IMG/VR virus record: IMGVR_UViG_3300032323_003007
Location: 1 to 36,979 of that record
DNA length: 36,979 bases
Strand: one strand, 5' to 3'
DNA from: a virus
Below the pieces are notes generated by a model. It was not told the DNA's origin, did no database searches, and saw nothing but the letters and a program-made list of their open reading frames with translations. Shown here piece after piece: positions 28,773 through 36,499 of this stretch (its first letter is position 1; each line of letters begins with the position of its first letter). The position numbers and the translations under genes were made by a program.

Positions 28773-29310
28773 TTTTGCCTCCTGGTCTGTGGCCGTGCCA
28801 TACATCTGGATAAACTGGATCTCTTGGCGGATCAATATCAAATACTGATATTGATGATTTTTTTTCTAGTGGGATATCCTCTATTCTTTCTTTCCAAATA
28901 TCTTTAACTAGTTTGGTAGCTTTTTCAGTTTTTGCGCTTCTATCTAAAGGCACATCCATAATTACATTTAAATAATCATTAAATATCGCTCTAGCAACTA
29001 ATCCAGAAACTCCAAGCAAGCCCATCTTTCTGTACTTTGGATTTACATAAACTCTTTCATTTCTTCCATTTTTATTAACAGTGCAATACAAGTCTGGATA
29101 TTCTACAGGTAAGAAGTCTGAAACAATAACAGTATTCTCGGGATGCATGTTGTTGAAATAAATTGCACTTACATATTTTATAGATGTGTGATTTAATTTT
29201 GTAACATGTATCCAGGAACCTTTCAACTCATCGGGCATTCCAGAAAATACGGGCACAAGATTTTCTCCAACCTTTTTCATTTCTATAATATTATATTGCG
29301 CTTGAGTCAT
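28765..29310 (-). CDS. Possible GNAT-type acetyltransferase
   Basis: Encodes 181 residues. The segment RVYVNPKYRKMGLLGVSGLV resembles the acetyl-CoA-binding V.P.yR..GlG motif of GNAT enzymes, though the glycine pattern is imperfect. The N-terminal half is beta-rich, consistent with that fold. The C-terminal tail (DPVYPDVWHGHRPGGKNG) is polar and probably disordered. GAGAGG lies upstream of the ATG. The start overlaps the stop of the PASTA/Hint gene. Modification of a fibre or host component is imaginable but not supported directly. Confidence 0.4.
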   Translation of the reverse strand: MTQAQYNIIEMKKVGENLVPVFSGMPDELKGSWIHVTKLNHTSIKYVSAIYFNNMHPENTVIVSDFLPVEYPDLYCTVNKNGRNERVYVNPKYRKMGLLGVSGLVARAIFNDYLNVIMDVPLDRSAKTEKATKLVKDIWKERIEDIPLEKKSSISVFDIDPPRDPVYPDVWHGHRPGGKNG

Positions 29311-30352
29311 GAGTTAACATCCTCTCTGTAAAGAACATATCGTATGGCTCACAGTTGATAGAAATAATATCGTGTGGGGCCTGAATTATTTCATAAAGAT
29401 AAATAGGCTCCCAGCTGCTGGTATCATACGAATAGACTAGATCAGTTTCCTTAATTATATTTACTGAAGTTTCAAACTTGGAAACCCCATCTCTTTTAAT
29501 TAAAATATAATGGTATTGAGAAAATATATCTTCATTAATTACAACCGCATATGCAGACTGTGTTTTATATATATTAGCTATGGTTGTAATTTCTGGAATA
29601 ATGTTGGGATTACTATCTGACCAAGCAATTGCTTGAGCTGTTATTCCTTCGTCTCCTTCATAAGGAAACCCTTCAATATTTGCAGATAAAAGAGTGTCTC
29701 CTACTCGCAAATCTCCTGCTTTAACAAGGCCATCGGTAGTTCTTACTAAAGTTGTAATTCCAACGCTCTTGCCGCCAAAGCTAAACAATGCGCTTAGGTC
29801 CAATGATGCTAAAGTAATATCGAATCCTGGGTCTGCAAATCCTGGGTTAGCAAAATTTGGTTCGTTAAAAGCTGGTTCGTTAAAAGCTGGTTCGTTAAAT
29901 CCTGGGTTAAATCCTGGGTTAGGAGGATTTATACAAGGAGATCCCGTGTTTCTTGCTGCACAACTAAACTGTCCGCTAGGACTGTACTGGTATTGAAACC
30001 AAATACCGCCATTACAGAAACCAGCATCGTCATCTATACAGTCACTTTGTGGAGGAAATCCTGGATTAATTGGTTGAAACCCTGGATTAAATCCTGGGTT
30101 AAAGTTTGGTGGAGCTACATAATTGTAATAAGTAAAAGTAATTTTTTCGCCAATTCTTAATGTTGTTCCTTGTGCAATTGGTTGATTTTTAATAGATAAA
30201 TCTAAATTAATATTTGATGTATCTTCTGCTACTTCTTCCCAAGATAAGCCGACAGATTCGAGTGCGGATTTTGCTTGGTTTCGTGTTAAGCCATTGATAT
30301 TAGGCATATCAACTTTTCTTATGCCTGCACGACCAAAGAATCTTCTTGCCAT
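29291..30352 (-). CDS. PASTA - NPGF linker - Hint (intein-like) domain protein
   Basis: Encodes 353 residues with three parts. Residues ~14-77 are a PASTA domain (MPNINGLTRNQAKSALESVG ... PIAQGTTLRIG), which in other proteins binds cell-wall muropeptides. Residues ~80-177 are a low-complexity linker of NPGF, NEPAF and NEPNF repeats with four Cys. Residues ~195-350 fit a Hint domain: KSVGITTLVRTTDG at its start (Ser196 at the usual Cys1 site), GDLRVGDTLLS, His281 (block B) and MFFTERMLTHDS at its end, where the usual His-Asn is His348-Asp349 followed by Ser350. No splicing extein is evident, only four trailing residues. Self-processing is possible but not shown. TATAAT ends five bases before the ATG. 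Confidence 0.68.
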   Translation of the reverse strand: MARRFFGRAGIRKVDMPNINGLTRNQAKSALESVGLSWEEVAEDTSNINLDLSIKNQPIAQGTTLRIGEKITFTYYNYVAPPNFNPGFNPGFQPINPGFPPQSDCIDDDAGFCNGGIWFQYQYSPSGQFSCAARNTGSPCINPPNPGFNPGFNEPAFNEPAFNEPNFANPGFADPGFDITLASLDLSALFSFGGKSVGITTLVRTTDGLVKAGDLRVGDTLLSANIEGFPYEGDEGITAQAIAWSDSNPNIIPEITTIANIYKTQSAYAVVINEDIFSQYHYILIKRDGVSKFETSVNIIKETDLVYSYDTSSWEPIYLYEIIQAPHDIISINCEPYDMFFTERMLTHDSSAI

Positions 30353-30357
30353 TTTGT

Positions 30358-30363
30358 ATTATA
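30358..30363 (-). promoter_or_regulatory. Consensus -10 box, leaderless position, for the PASTA/Hint gene
   Basis: TATAAT on the minus strand ends five bases before ATG 30352, which lacks a Shine-Dalgarno. The box overlaps the TAA stop of the upstream fibre gene. It may create a separate transcript for the accessory island. -35 not recognisable. Confidence 0.45.
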
Positions 30364-31459
30364 CTGCTAGGTCACCCAAAACGACCCAACTGTTACTGCC
30401 TCTCTTCAATACCGATGCGCTTGACCATTGTGCTCTAAGCTTGAGACCTGGTGTAGAATTTGGTGTAAATCCTGCTCCAGCTATAGTAACCTGTGAGGCT
30501 CCTGTTTGTAAAATTTCTATCGATGTACCTATTGGAAAATTATACGTTGTGTCTGCAGGTATTGTCAAGGTTCCGCCACCTGACATTTCTACAATTTTTC
30601 CTATATCTGTAGACTGAAGTGTATATGAGCCGCCTTGTGCATTAAATGAAATTACTTCGTTTATTTTGGTGTCTAGGGCTGTTTGTACTAAATTCGATAT
30701 TGGCTTTTCTGCATCAGAAGTATTATCAACATTTCCAAGACCTACATGTGTTTTTGTAACACCACCTACTGTTCCAGTAAATGTTGGTGAGGATATTGGC
30801 GCATATGTTGTTGCGGCTAGGGAGGAATCTAGTTTATTCCCTACCGCTGTTGTTAAAGTTGTAGCAAAATTAGGGTCATCTGCTAAAGCTGCAGCTAACT
30901 CATTTAAGGTGTTAAGAGTTGATGGGGCAGAATCTACAAGGTTAGAAATTGCAGTTGAGATTGCTGTATTTCTATCTGCTACTTCTGTAGAAATTGCTGA
31001 AGATAATTCTGTGTCTCTTGTAATTGTGGCTGGAATTTCAGAATCTGGGACTGTTCCATTTTCATCAAGTGTAGCGACACCTTCTGGGTTTCCATAAAGA
31101 CTTAATGGAATATATGTTTCCGCAGCAGTATTGCCTAAAGATGAAACTGCTGTATCAACATATGTTTTATTTGCAATAGTGTTATCTACAGATACTGTAA
31201 GCTTTCCAGTCTGTGAATCAAAGCTTTTATCTATACCAGTTCCGTCTAAAACTGTATCAGCAATATATTCTTGAGTTAAGCTTAAAAGTTCTGATGGAGC
31301 TACGCTTAGATATGGAAGAGATTGCCACAAGCTAGATCCGTTGCCAACTTTTATTTTTCCTAAAGTTGTATCTAGCGCAATTTCACCAGCAGATAATACA
31401 TTTGTAGATGCATTCCACTGTGTAGTGGTGCCTCTTCTAATTCTTATGCTGACTGGCAT
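30359..31459 (-). CDS. Tail fibre protein with Mtd-like N-terminal domain
   Basis: Encodes 366 residues. The first ~50 (IRIRRGTTTQWNASTNVLSA, GEIALDTTLGKIKVG, WQSLPYL) match the N-terminal domain shared with the major tropism determinant and many fibres; it anchors trimers. Then comes a region with the pattern FDSQTGKLTVSV, a coiled-coil (DSAPSTLNTLNELAAALADD) shared with the fibre at 24792, THVGLGNVDNTSDAEKP (a very common phage fibre motif), and a C-terminal beta cap (SYTLQSTDIGKIVEMSGGGT ... VVLGDLAV). GGAGGT precedes the ATG, overlapping the previous stop (TAATG). Confidence 0.78.
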   Translation of the reverse strand: MPVSIRIRRGTTTQWNASTNVLSAGEIALDTTLGKIKVGNGSSLWQSLPYLSVAPSELLSLTQEYIADTVLDGTGIDKSFDSQTGKLTVSVDNTIANKTYVDTAVSSLGNTAAETYIPLSLYGNPEGVATLDENGTVPDSEIPATITRDTELSSAISTEVADRNTAISTAISNLVDSAPSTLNTLNELAAALADDPNFATTLTTAVGNKLDSSLAATTYAPISSPTFTGTVGGVTKTHVGLGNVDNTSDAEKPISNLVQTALDTKINEVISFNAQGGSYTLQSTDIGKIVEMSGGGTLTIPADTTYNFPIGTSIEILQTGASQVTIAGAGFTPNSTPGLKLRAQWSSASVLKRGSNSWVVLGDLAV

Positions 31460-31755
31460 TATGGTGTACCTCCGTCAATTATATTTAGTGGTGATTGTCC
31501 AGTAAGGGCTGGTGATCCACCGTCTATCGAAGTAGCAGAAACTGAAACTGCTTCAACGGAATATATATCTCCATCATAAGTATGTTGATGAACAAGTAAT
31601 CCAATTTCTGCTCCGCCGACTGGTTTCCACTCTGTTCCAGTGTATACACGAAGCTCTTGAGCAGAACTATTATAATAAATAGCTCCAACTACTCCTTCTA
31701 ACGGATCAGAAGATAATTCTGTTGTATGTATTGGAACTAGTCTTCTAACTGACAT
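31459..31755 (-). CDS. Short fibre-related protein with YYN-W hairpin
   Basis: Encodes 98 residues. Residues ~20-50 form the hairpin GVVGAIYYNSSAQELRVYTG plus TEW, the same module seen at the N-terminus of 31767-33167 and in other fibres here. The remainder is beta/loop. AGGAGA precedes the ATG, and the stop overlaps the next gene (TAATG). Likely a fibre cap or connector expressed as a single module. Confidence 0.6.
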   Translation of the reverse strand: MSVRRLVPIHTTELSSDPLEGVVGAIYYNSSAQELRVYTGTEWKPVGGAEIGLLVHQHTYDGDIYSVEAVSVSATSIDGGSPALTGQSPLNIIDGGTP

Positions 31756-31766
31756 CAGGCTTCTCC

Positions 31767-33167
31767 TTAACCAGTAATTACGACTCTGTATGCTCCACTT
31801 GCAGGGGCTACCGCAAACTTTAATGTAATTGTATTTGATGATGTGCGCTCAACATCTGTTTCAACTAAAGCCTTTGATCCTGATGTTTCAAAAACTTGAA
31901 CAGTAACATCATCTGATCCTAGGTTGTGTGTGACAACTAAAGATGTTAGATTTGATGGATTAGAAAGATCTGCTGCGTACTTTCTTGCAATAGCATGATA
32001 ATCTGAACCATTATTTGTAAGGGTCCAATTATCTGATGTTTCATTCCACTTAAGGTCAACATCAGACTCTAAGCCACGATGTACCTTGATTCCAGCATCG
32101 ACAGAAGGTGCATTTTCTTCTGGCATATCGCTGTTAAGATTAATATAGTTATCAGAAATATTTACTTGCGTTGTATTAACAGCATTAATAGATCCAGTAA
32201 CATTAAGGTCACCAAGAACGTTAAGGTTATTACCAATTGTTACATTGTCTGGTAAACCAATTGTTACCGTTGTACCTTCTCCTGATGTAGGACTTACTGT
32301 TATTTCATTTTCTGTACCTTGAATATTTGCAACATAATCGCCAGTTGTGTCTGTTCCTAGTGCTACAGAATTAGGTGCAACTGTAGTTGTGATTGTTACA
32401 TCACCAAGGTTTGTCATTGTCGCAGAACCTGTTACATCTCCTGAAAGTGTAATTGTTGGGTCTGCTACATTAAAATCTAATTTTCCATTTGCATCGTCAT
32501 ATGTTACTGAAATACCAGATTCGGTATTTGTTGAAACCATACCACCGACGATGTCTTGTACTGACTCTTGATTAAGAGTTACGTGTCCATTTGTTACAAC
32601 AAAGTCTGTTGTTGCAAAAGAAGCAACACCTTTGTTAAAAGCAGACGCATCTTCAGCTGAGATTGTTAATGTGTCTCCACTTACTGCTACATCTATTCCT
32701 TCTCCGCCATTAATTTCAAGAGTTTCTGTAAGAAGATTAATTCCAATTGTGTTAGATGTATCATCTGAAATTGTAAGAGTTGTAGCTACATCTGCTTCGC
32801 CTGCAGCTGTTAATCTACCTTGTTGATCTACTGTAAATGTAGGTATCTTTGTTTGTGATCCAAATGAGCCTGGTGTTACGGCTGTATCATTTAATTTAAG
32901 TGTTGTTGTGCCTGCGGCATCATCATATGTTGCTGTTAAAGCTGTACCAGCTACAACGGAAGAACCAATGAGGTCTTGAATTACTTCTGTAGAACCAGAT
33001 GTTGGTGTCCACTCTGTTCCATTGTAGAAATAAAGAACATTTGTTCCAGTATCGTAGTAAATTTGTCCAGATACTGGATTCGATGGGGCAGCACCTAAGT
33101 TCTGGATTCTAGCATTTAGTAACTCATTCTTATTGAGATCTAAGCTAACTAAGAATTTTTTTGCCAT
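31767..33167 (-). CDS. Tail fibre protein, YDD-repeat type
   Basis: Encodes 466 residues. N-terminal LVSLDLNKNELLNARIQNLG is a common fibre-base sequence, followed by the GQIYYDTGTNVLYFYNGTEW hairpin, repeats of the type LTATYDDAAGTTTLKL and ISVTYDDANGKLDF, and a parallel-beta-like segment (NVTIGNNLNVLGDLNVTGSI) typical of phage fibre shafts. The C-terminus carries a domain with NLTSLVVTHNLGSDDVTVQV and APASGAYRVVITG, seen widely at fibre ends ('vtHnLgs.dv.vqvy'). AAGGAG upstream of the ATG. No enzymatic motif. Confidence 0.75.
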   Translation of the reverse strand: MAKKFLVSLDLNKNELLNARIQNLGAAPSNPVSGQIYYDTGTNVLYFYNGTEWTPTSGSTEVIQDLIGSSVVAGTALTATYDDAAGTTTLKLNDTAVTPGSFGSQTKIPTFTVDQQGRLTAAGEADVATTLTISDDTSNTIGINLLTETLEINGGEGIDVAVSGDTLTISAEDASAFNKGVASFATTDFVVTNGHVTLNQESVQDIVGGMVSTNTESGISVTYDDANGKLDFNVADPTITLSGDVTGSATMTNLGDVTITTTVAPNSVALGTDTTGDYVANIQGTENEITVSPTSGEGTTVTIGLPDNVTIGNNLNVLGDLNVTGSINAVNTTQVNISDNYINLNSDMPEENAPSVDAGIKVHRGLESDVDLKWNETSDNWTLTNNGSDYHAIARKYAADLSNPSNLTSLVVTHNLGSDDVTVQVFETSGSKALVETDVERTSSNTITLKFAVAPASGAYRVVITG

Positions 33168-33179
33168 TTTCTTTCTCCT

Positions 33180-33632
33180 TTACGACAGATGCGCTGTCCC
33201 TGAAAATGGTTGGGCCATCGTCAGTGTTAAACTATTAAGACTATTATAATCTATTCCTGTTTCCAATACGTCGCCTGCGCTAGACAATACTGTTACATTT
33301 GGACTAAATCCTAAATTGTGATTTATTACTACAGAATATACCCCAGATACTGGGCCTTGAACTTGAGACATTTCCCATGAGTAAACAAAAGCTATATCTT
33401 CTTTGGTAACAAGGTCAATTTTGTTTGCCCCGCTCCAAGTGGAATTTGACAGCTTTGGGCCATAGAACTCATTTGTAGTTGTATTAAAGTAAAAATCTCC
33501 TTCAATCCCAACTGTGTCTAGTGGGGTGGAAACTCCATTAAGTATAGATTTACCTCTGGGTCCTTGAGGACCTGGTGATGAGACAACAACTTTATTAACC
33601 TGCTCAACTACTTTTACAATATTTTCTGCCAT
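33180..33632 (-). CDS. Small fibre protein with collagen-like start
   Basis: Encodes 150 residues. After a short N-terminal strand (IVKVVEQVNKVVVSS) there is one collagen-like patch (PGPQGPRGKS), then the hairpin GDFYFNTTTNEFYGP, and a C-terminal domain with VYSVVINHNLGFSPNVTVLS, the same 'hNLgf.p.v.v' domain that ends the fibre at 31767-33167. A single-gene version of a modular fibre. The ATG overlaps the upstream stop (TAATG); the ribosome site is weak. Confidence 0.65.
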   Translation of the reverse strand: MAENIVKVVEQVNKVVVSSPGPQGPRGKSILNGVSTPLDTVGIEGDFYFNTTTNEFYGPKLSNSTWSGANKIDLVTKEDIAFVYSWEMSQVQGPVSGVYSVVINHNLGFSPNVTVLSSAGDVLETGIDYNSLNSLTLTMAQPFSGTAHLS

Positions 33633-33979
33633 TAGATAGTCACCGATCTACTTAGGGTCAAGAACCCTTCAATAAGTTTTGTTTTTGTATTATTGGTATC
33701 TGTAATCATTAAATCGTAAGACGATTTTGGGTGAAATAATTTGCTTGTTTGAGACGGAGTCATTGTACAAATAACTCTTCCGTTTGGACCATCAATTGTT
33801 ATCCCGCCATCTGGTGAGGTTAAGGTAAAGGATAATTTTGATCCACCCTTTGTATCTCTTACCTGCATTTTTGCTGTAGCTCCAGATAGGGATATGGGGA
33901 CATCGTTGTTGTCTGTATATTCTACAACAAATGAAAATGTAGTGTTTTGGTCTACTTCAAAATTCTTTTGCGCTGCCAC
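33632..33979 (-). CDS. Baseplate/BppU-N-like small protein
   Basis: Encodes 115 residues, beta-rich: FEVDQNTTFSFVVEYTDNND, LSGATAKMQVRDTKGGSK, DGPNGRVICTMTPSQT. The pattern (q..t..f...y.d.....l.ga....mqvr ... gvi...lt..qt..l) is that of N-terminal domains of phage baseplate upper proteins that join fibres to the tail. Start is GTG at 33979, preceded by GGGGT; no in-frame ATG is available. First gene of the fibre run after the terminator at 33991-34036. Confidence 0.6.
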   Translation of the reverse strand: MAAQKNFEVDQNTTFSFVVEYTDNNDVPISLSGATAKMQVRDTKGGSKLSFTLTSPDGGITIDGPNGRVICTMTPSQTSKLFHPKSSYDLMITDTNNTKTKLIEGFLTLSRSVTI

Positions 33980-33990
33980 ATTTACCCCTA

Positions 33991-34036
33991 ATTAGAAAAG
34001 CCCTTATGGATATTTTACCATAAGGGCACTTCTAAT
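33991..34036 (-). terminator. Strong intrinsic terminator after the holin-like gene
   Basis: A perfect 10-bp stem GCCCTTATGG (34000-34009) / CCATAAGGGC (34018-34027) with an 8-base loop. After a 2-base mismatch it is extended by TTAGAA/TTCTAA. On the minus strand it is followed by CTTTTCTAATT, a moderate T-tract. It separates the holin-like gene from the fibre operon; the reverse strand has a weaker T-run. Confidence 0.8.
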
Positions 34037-34049
34037 CTATATTAAATTT

Positions 34050-34274
34050 TTACTTCTTTGTAAATCCAAATGCTGGTTCATTAGTATTAAGAGCTTTTAA
34101 GATTACAGGCAATATTGCCGCTAATCCACCCTTAAGTAAGTCTCCTGGGTCAGTGTTACCAGTCATGTAAAGAGCAATTGCCGCACCCAAAAAGTGACGA
34201 CCATAGCTTGCCAACGCTGCTAGAATTTTTTCTTGCATAGTTACCTTTCCATCATTGTTTAGATCTTGTTTCAT
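34050..34274 (-). CDS. Holin-like membrane protein with N-terminal EF-hand
   Basis: Encodes 74 residues. Residues 4-15 (DLNNDGKVTMQE) fit the canonical 12-residue EF-hand loop with Asp4, Asn6, Asp8, Gly9 and Glu15 at the calcium positions. Two hydrophobic segments follow: ~18-41 (ILAALASYGRHFLGAAIALYM) and ~46-62 (LLKGGLAAILPVILKAL). Size, hydrophobic pattern and position beside a lysis enzyme and before a terminator suggest a holin, which makes lesions in the membrane at the end of infection. Holin activity is inferred. AGGAGG lies 5 bases upstream of the ATG. Confidence 0.6.
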   Translation of the reverse strand: MKQDLNNDGKVTMQEKILAALASYGRHFLGAAIALYMTGNTDPGDLLKGGLAAILPVILKALNTNEPAFGFTKK

Positions 34275-34286
34275 TAGATCCTCCTA

Positions 34287-34327
34287 TTTCTGGGCCGTGT
34301 GCCCAGGAATTTTGGGTTTTACCCCAA
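34287..34327 (-). other. Two small hairpins between the reductase and holin-like genes
   Basis: CTGGGC/GCCCAG (34290-34295 and 34301-34306, 5-base loop, extendable by U-A and G-U pairs) lies just upstream of the holin AGGAGG. A weaker TTGGG/CCCAA hairpin is at 34312-34327. Neither is followed by a T-run, so they are poor terminators; they could damp read-through, protect mRNA ends, or modulate holin translation. Confidence 0.45.
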
Positions 34328-34343
34328 TTACATTGTACTACTT

Positions 34344-36278
34344 TTAACTAGAAATGTCTACTAGCTCACAGTTTCCATCTGAGCTGCATGCTAGTGTAGC
34401 ATTTGTAGAAGTTCCGTCTTCTGTTTCATAAAAAGATAAATCTTCCCAACGAATATTTTTAGGCATTTTTTCAACAAGTGCATCGTATTCTGCTTTGTCT
34501 ACTTCCTGGTAAGGTGCTTGCTTGTATGAGTGATCGGAATGAGGCAGGAATGAAATTCCAGACACTTCATCAAAATGCTTATAAACCCATGCTCCAACTT
34601 CCATCCACTCTTCTTCTTTTACGGAAACAGTAATAGATGGTTTGTGCTCACACCATGCACGTTGATAAGCTAACCAAATGTTTAAGTGCTCAATAGCAGT
34701 AAGATCATTTCTAATAATTGCGCCTTCTGGTGCTTTTACTGGAAATGAAAATACGTATGTATCGTTTGGCTTCATGACATCATCTTCTACTGGAATCCCA
34801 ACTTCCTTAAGAAAAACAGAAATAGGGTCTCCCTTTGAGCCACGAACTGTACGAATATAATATGGGGAATGCCATGCATGCATTCCTGAAGACACCCCGA
34901 CCAATTGAGATACTGTTCCTGATGGCTTTACACATGTAATAGCGGCAGATTCGGGAATCCCAATTTTCCCAGCCTCTTCTTTATTAATTTCACGAGCATA
35001 CTCACGAAGTCGAGATAATGCATCTTCTAATTTATCAAGACCCTGTTTTCCAGAAAAGAACTTATGTCCAAATTGTCCTGTTAATGAAACTCCAAGCAGT
35101 CTTTCTTCTTCGGTGTTATCTTTCCAAATTTTGCGAAGGTACTTAAAATCTGTTAGTGTTGATTGCCAAGTCCCAAGAATTGTTGCAAGGCGTACCTTAT
35201 TTGCAACATCTTCATTTGTATCCTTTTCACGTAGTACGACTTCTGAAAGATTACAAAACTGGTAAGGACGTAGGATAATCTCTGAACACGGGTTAGTTCC
35301 ATAGTGTATATCTGGATCTCTTCTGCCAAACTTGGCTGCTTGGGCTTGAGCTGCGGCCACATTGTATATACCTCGTTCTCCTGATTTTGAATCATATAGA
35401 GATTTCCATTCTGCAATAAACTGCTCCATTTCTGGTTTGCGTGAATACGCAACAGAGTTGTTAGACAAAGCACGTTGTGGGCTTGCTTCCCACCAATTAC
35501 CTGACTTTGCCTGTGCCATTTCAATATCATTAATATTGGAAAGAGAAATCATTGCTGATCGACGAACTCCGCCTACAACAACTACTTCACCAATCTTACA
35601 CATTATGTCGTGGCATTCAATTGGCTTTAAATTTCTTCCTGTAGCATTCTTAAACTTTGCAATTGTAAAATCAAACAAATTAATAAGTGGCTGTGGACCT
35701 GATGACCTTCCGCCCATTGTCTTAAGTCTTGCTCCTGCTGGTCTTACCTTAGAAACATCAATTGCTGGAATCTGTCCAGACCAAAGTAGCGCTAGCAACT
35801 CACGGTATGCCTTGGCCCAGCCTTGCTTTGAGTCTTCTACTGTAATTACTGTAGTTGACTTTTCTAAAGATTCTGGGACGGCAGGAAGTTTATTGATGTA
35901 CTTATACTCAACAGAAAATCCTACACCCGTACCGCACATAAGTATGTACATAGTCTCATCAAATGAACGTGGGGAATCAACTGGTAAGAAAGCACAGTTG
36001 TATCCAGCTACATTATCTCTTTCCAATGCTGCACCTGAAGTCATAACAGAACGCATTGATGGCATAACATTTCGTTCAAAGACAAACTCTTTTAATTCCG
36101 CAACAAGCTTCTCATTTGGAATATAATTATGGTTTTTTTCTAGATGGCCAAGCATGAAGTTAAAATATCTATCTACTGTTTCACCCCAAGTCTCACGGCG
36201 ATTATCTTCTGATATCCATCTTGCATATCTTGATAATGCAATGAAATTTTCGTATGGGTTTGCAATAGTTTTAGACAT
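34344..36278 (-). CDS. nrdJ: Adenosylcobalamin-dependent ribonucleoside-triphosphate reductase (class II)
   Basis: Makes deoxyribonucleotides from ribonucleoside triphosphates using vitamin B12 radical chemistry, without oxygen or a second subunit. Key residues match the Lactobacillus RTPR type: Cys95 (YNCAF) and Cys342 (QFCNLSE) form the likely redox pair; NPCSEI (329-334) holds radical Cys331 and Glu333, with the same 11-residue spacing from radical to redox Cys; PSGTVSQLVGVSSGMH is the phosphate-binding loop; C631/C637 at the C-terminus are the shuttle cysteines. At 644 residues it is somewhat shorter than cellular enzymes (~740). It supplies phage DNA synthesis. Weak AAAGG before ATG 36278. 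It stands alone, outside the fibre operon. Confidence 0.92.
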   Translation of the reverse strand: MSKTIANPYENFIALSRYARWISEDNRRETWGETVDRYFNFMLGHLEKNHNYIPNEKLVAELKEFVFERNVMPSMRSVMTSGAALERDNVAGYNCAFLPVDSPRSFDETMYILMCGTGVGFSVEYKYINKLPAVPESLEKSTTVITVEDSKQGWAKAYRELLALLWSGQIPAIDVSKVRPAGARLKTMGGRSSGPQPLINLFDFTIAKFKNATGRNLKPIECHDIMCKIGEVVVVGGVRRSAMISLSNINDIEMAQAKSGNWWEASPQRALSNNSVAYSRKPEMEQFIAEWKSLYDSKSGERGIYNVAAAQAQAAKFGRRDPDIHYGTNPCSEIILRPYQFCNLSEVVLREKDTNEDVANKVRLATILGTWQSTLTDFKYLRKIWKDNTEEERLLGVSLTGQFGHKFFSGKQGLDKLEDALSRLREYAREINKEEAGKIGIPESAAITCVKPSGTVSQLVGVSSGMHAWHSPYYIRTVRGSKGDPISVFLKEVGIPVEDDVMKPNDTYVFSFPVKAPEGAIIRNDLTAIEHLNIWLAYQRAWCEHKPSITVSVKEEEWMEVGAWVYKHFDEVSGISFLPHSDHSYKQAPYQEVDKAEYDALVEKMPKNIRWEDLSFYETEDGTSTNATLACSSDGNCELVDISS

Positions 36279-36334
36279 TTTATAATACCTTTTTCTCCGC
36301 CTAGCGGTTAATTTAAATTTAATGTGAAGATCCT

Positions 36335-36363
36335 ATTCTACCAAACAACTATTCATATGGGAA
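36335..36363 (-). promoter_or_regulatory. Possible promoter for the ribonucleotide reductase
   Basis: On the minus strand TTCCCA (36363-36358), a 17-base spacer and TAGAAT (36340-36335) lie about 56 bases before the ATG. The -10 matches 5 of 6, the -35 4 of 6. The leader holds a tiny CCGC/GCGG hairpin (36297-36307). No B12 riboswitch could fit in so short a leader. The rest of the 234-base divergent gap is AT-rich without other recognisable elements. Confidence 0.33.
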
Positions 36364-36449
36364 GTGCTAAAATATATTTATAGCCTTTATTTTAAAATAT
36401 TATTAGTCAACTATGCACGTTTACTTTATACTTATTCTGGTTGACTGGC

Positions 36450-36479
36450 TTGACAGCTTTACACTATAGATGTTATGAT
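36450..36479 (+). promoter_or_regulatory. Strong promoter for the lysozyme-like gene
   Basis: TTGACA (36450-36455), an 18-base spacer and TATGAT (36474-36479) preceded by TGT, so both a consensus -35 and an extended -10 are present. It is the best promoter in the window and the only one on the plus strand. A second TTGACT sits at 36441-36446. It would start transcription at about 36486. Confidence 0.75.
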
Positions 36480-36499
36480 TATAGTTCGTTATCTCTAAA

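Noticed and set aside
30359-31459. Diversity-generating retroelement, suggested by the Mtd-like N-terminus
   Set aside because: That N-terminal domain is shared by many fibres; no reverse transcriptase or template/variable repeat pair was seen in the window.
34287-34309. Hairpin before the holin-like gene as a terminator
   Set aside because: No T-run follows the stem on either strand; listed only as a hairpin.
35362-36126. Plus-strand 254-residue open frame opposite the reductase
   Set aside because: Antisense shadow of a highly conserved enzyme gene; no recognisable domain.
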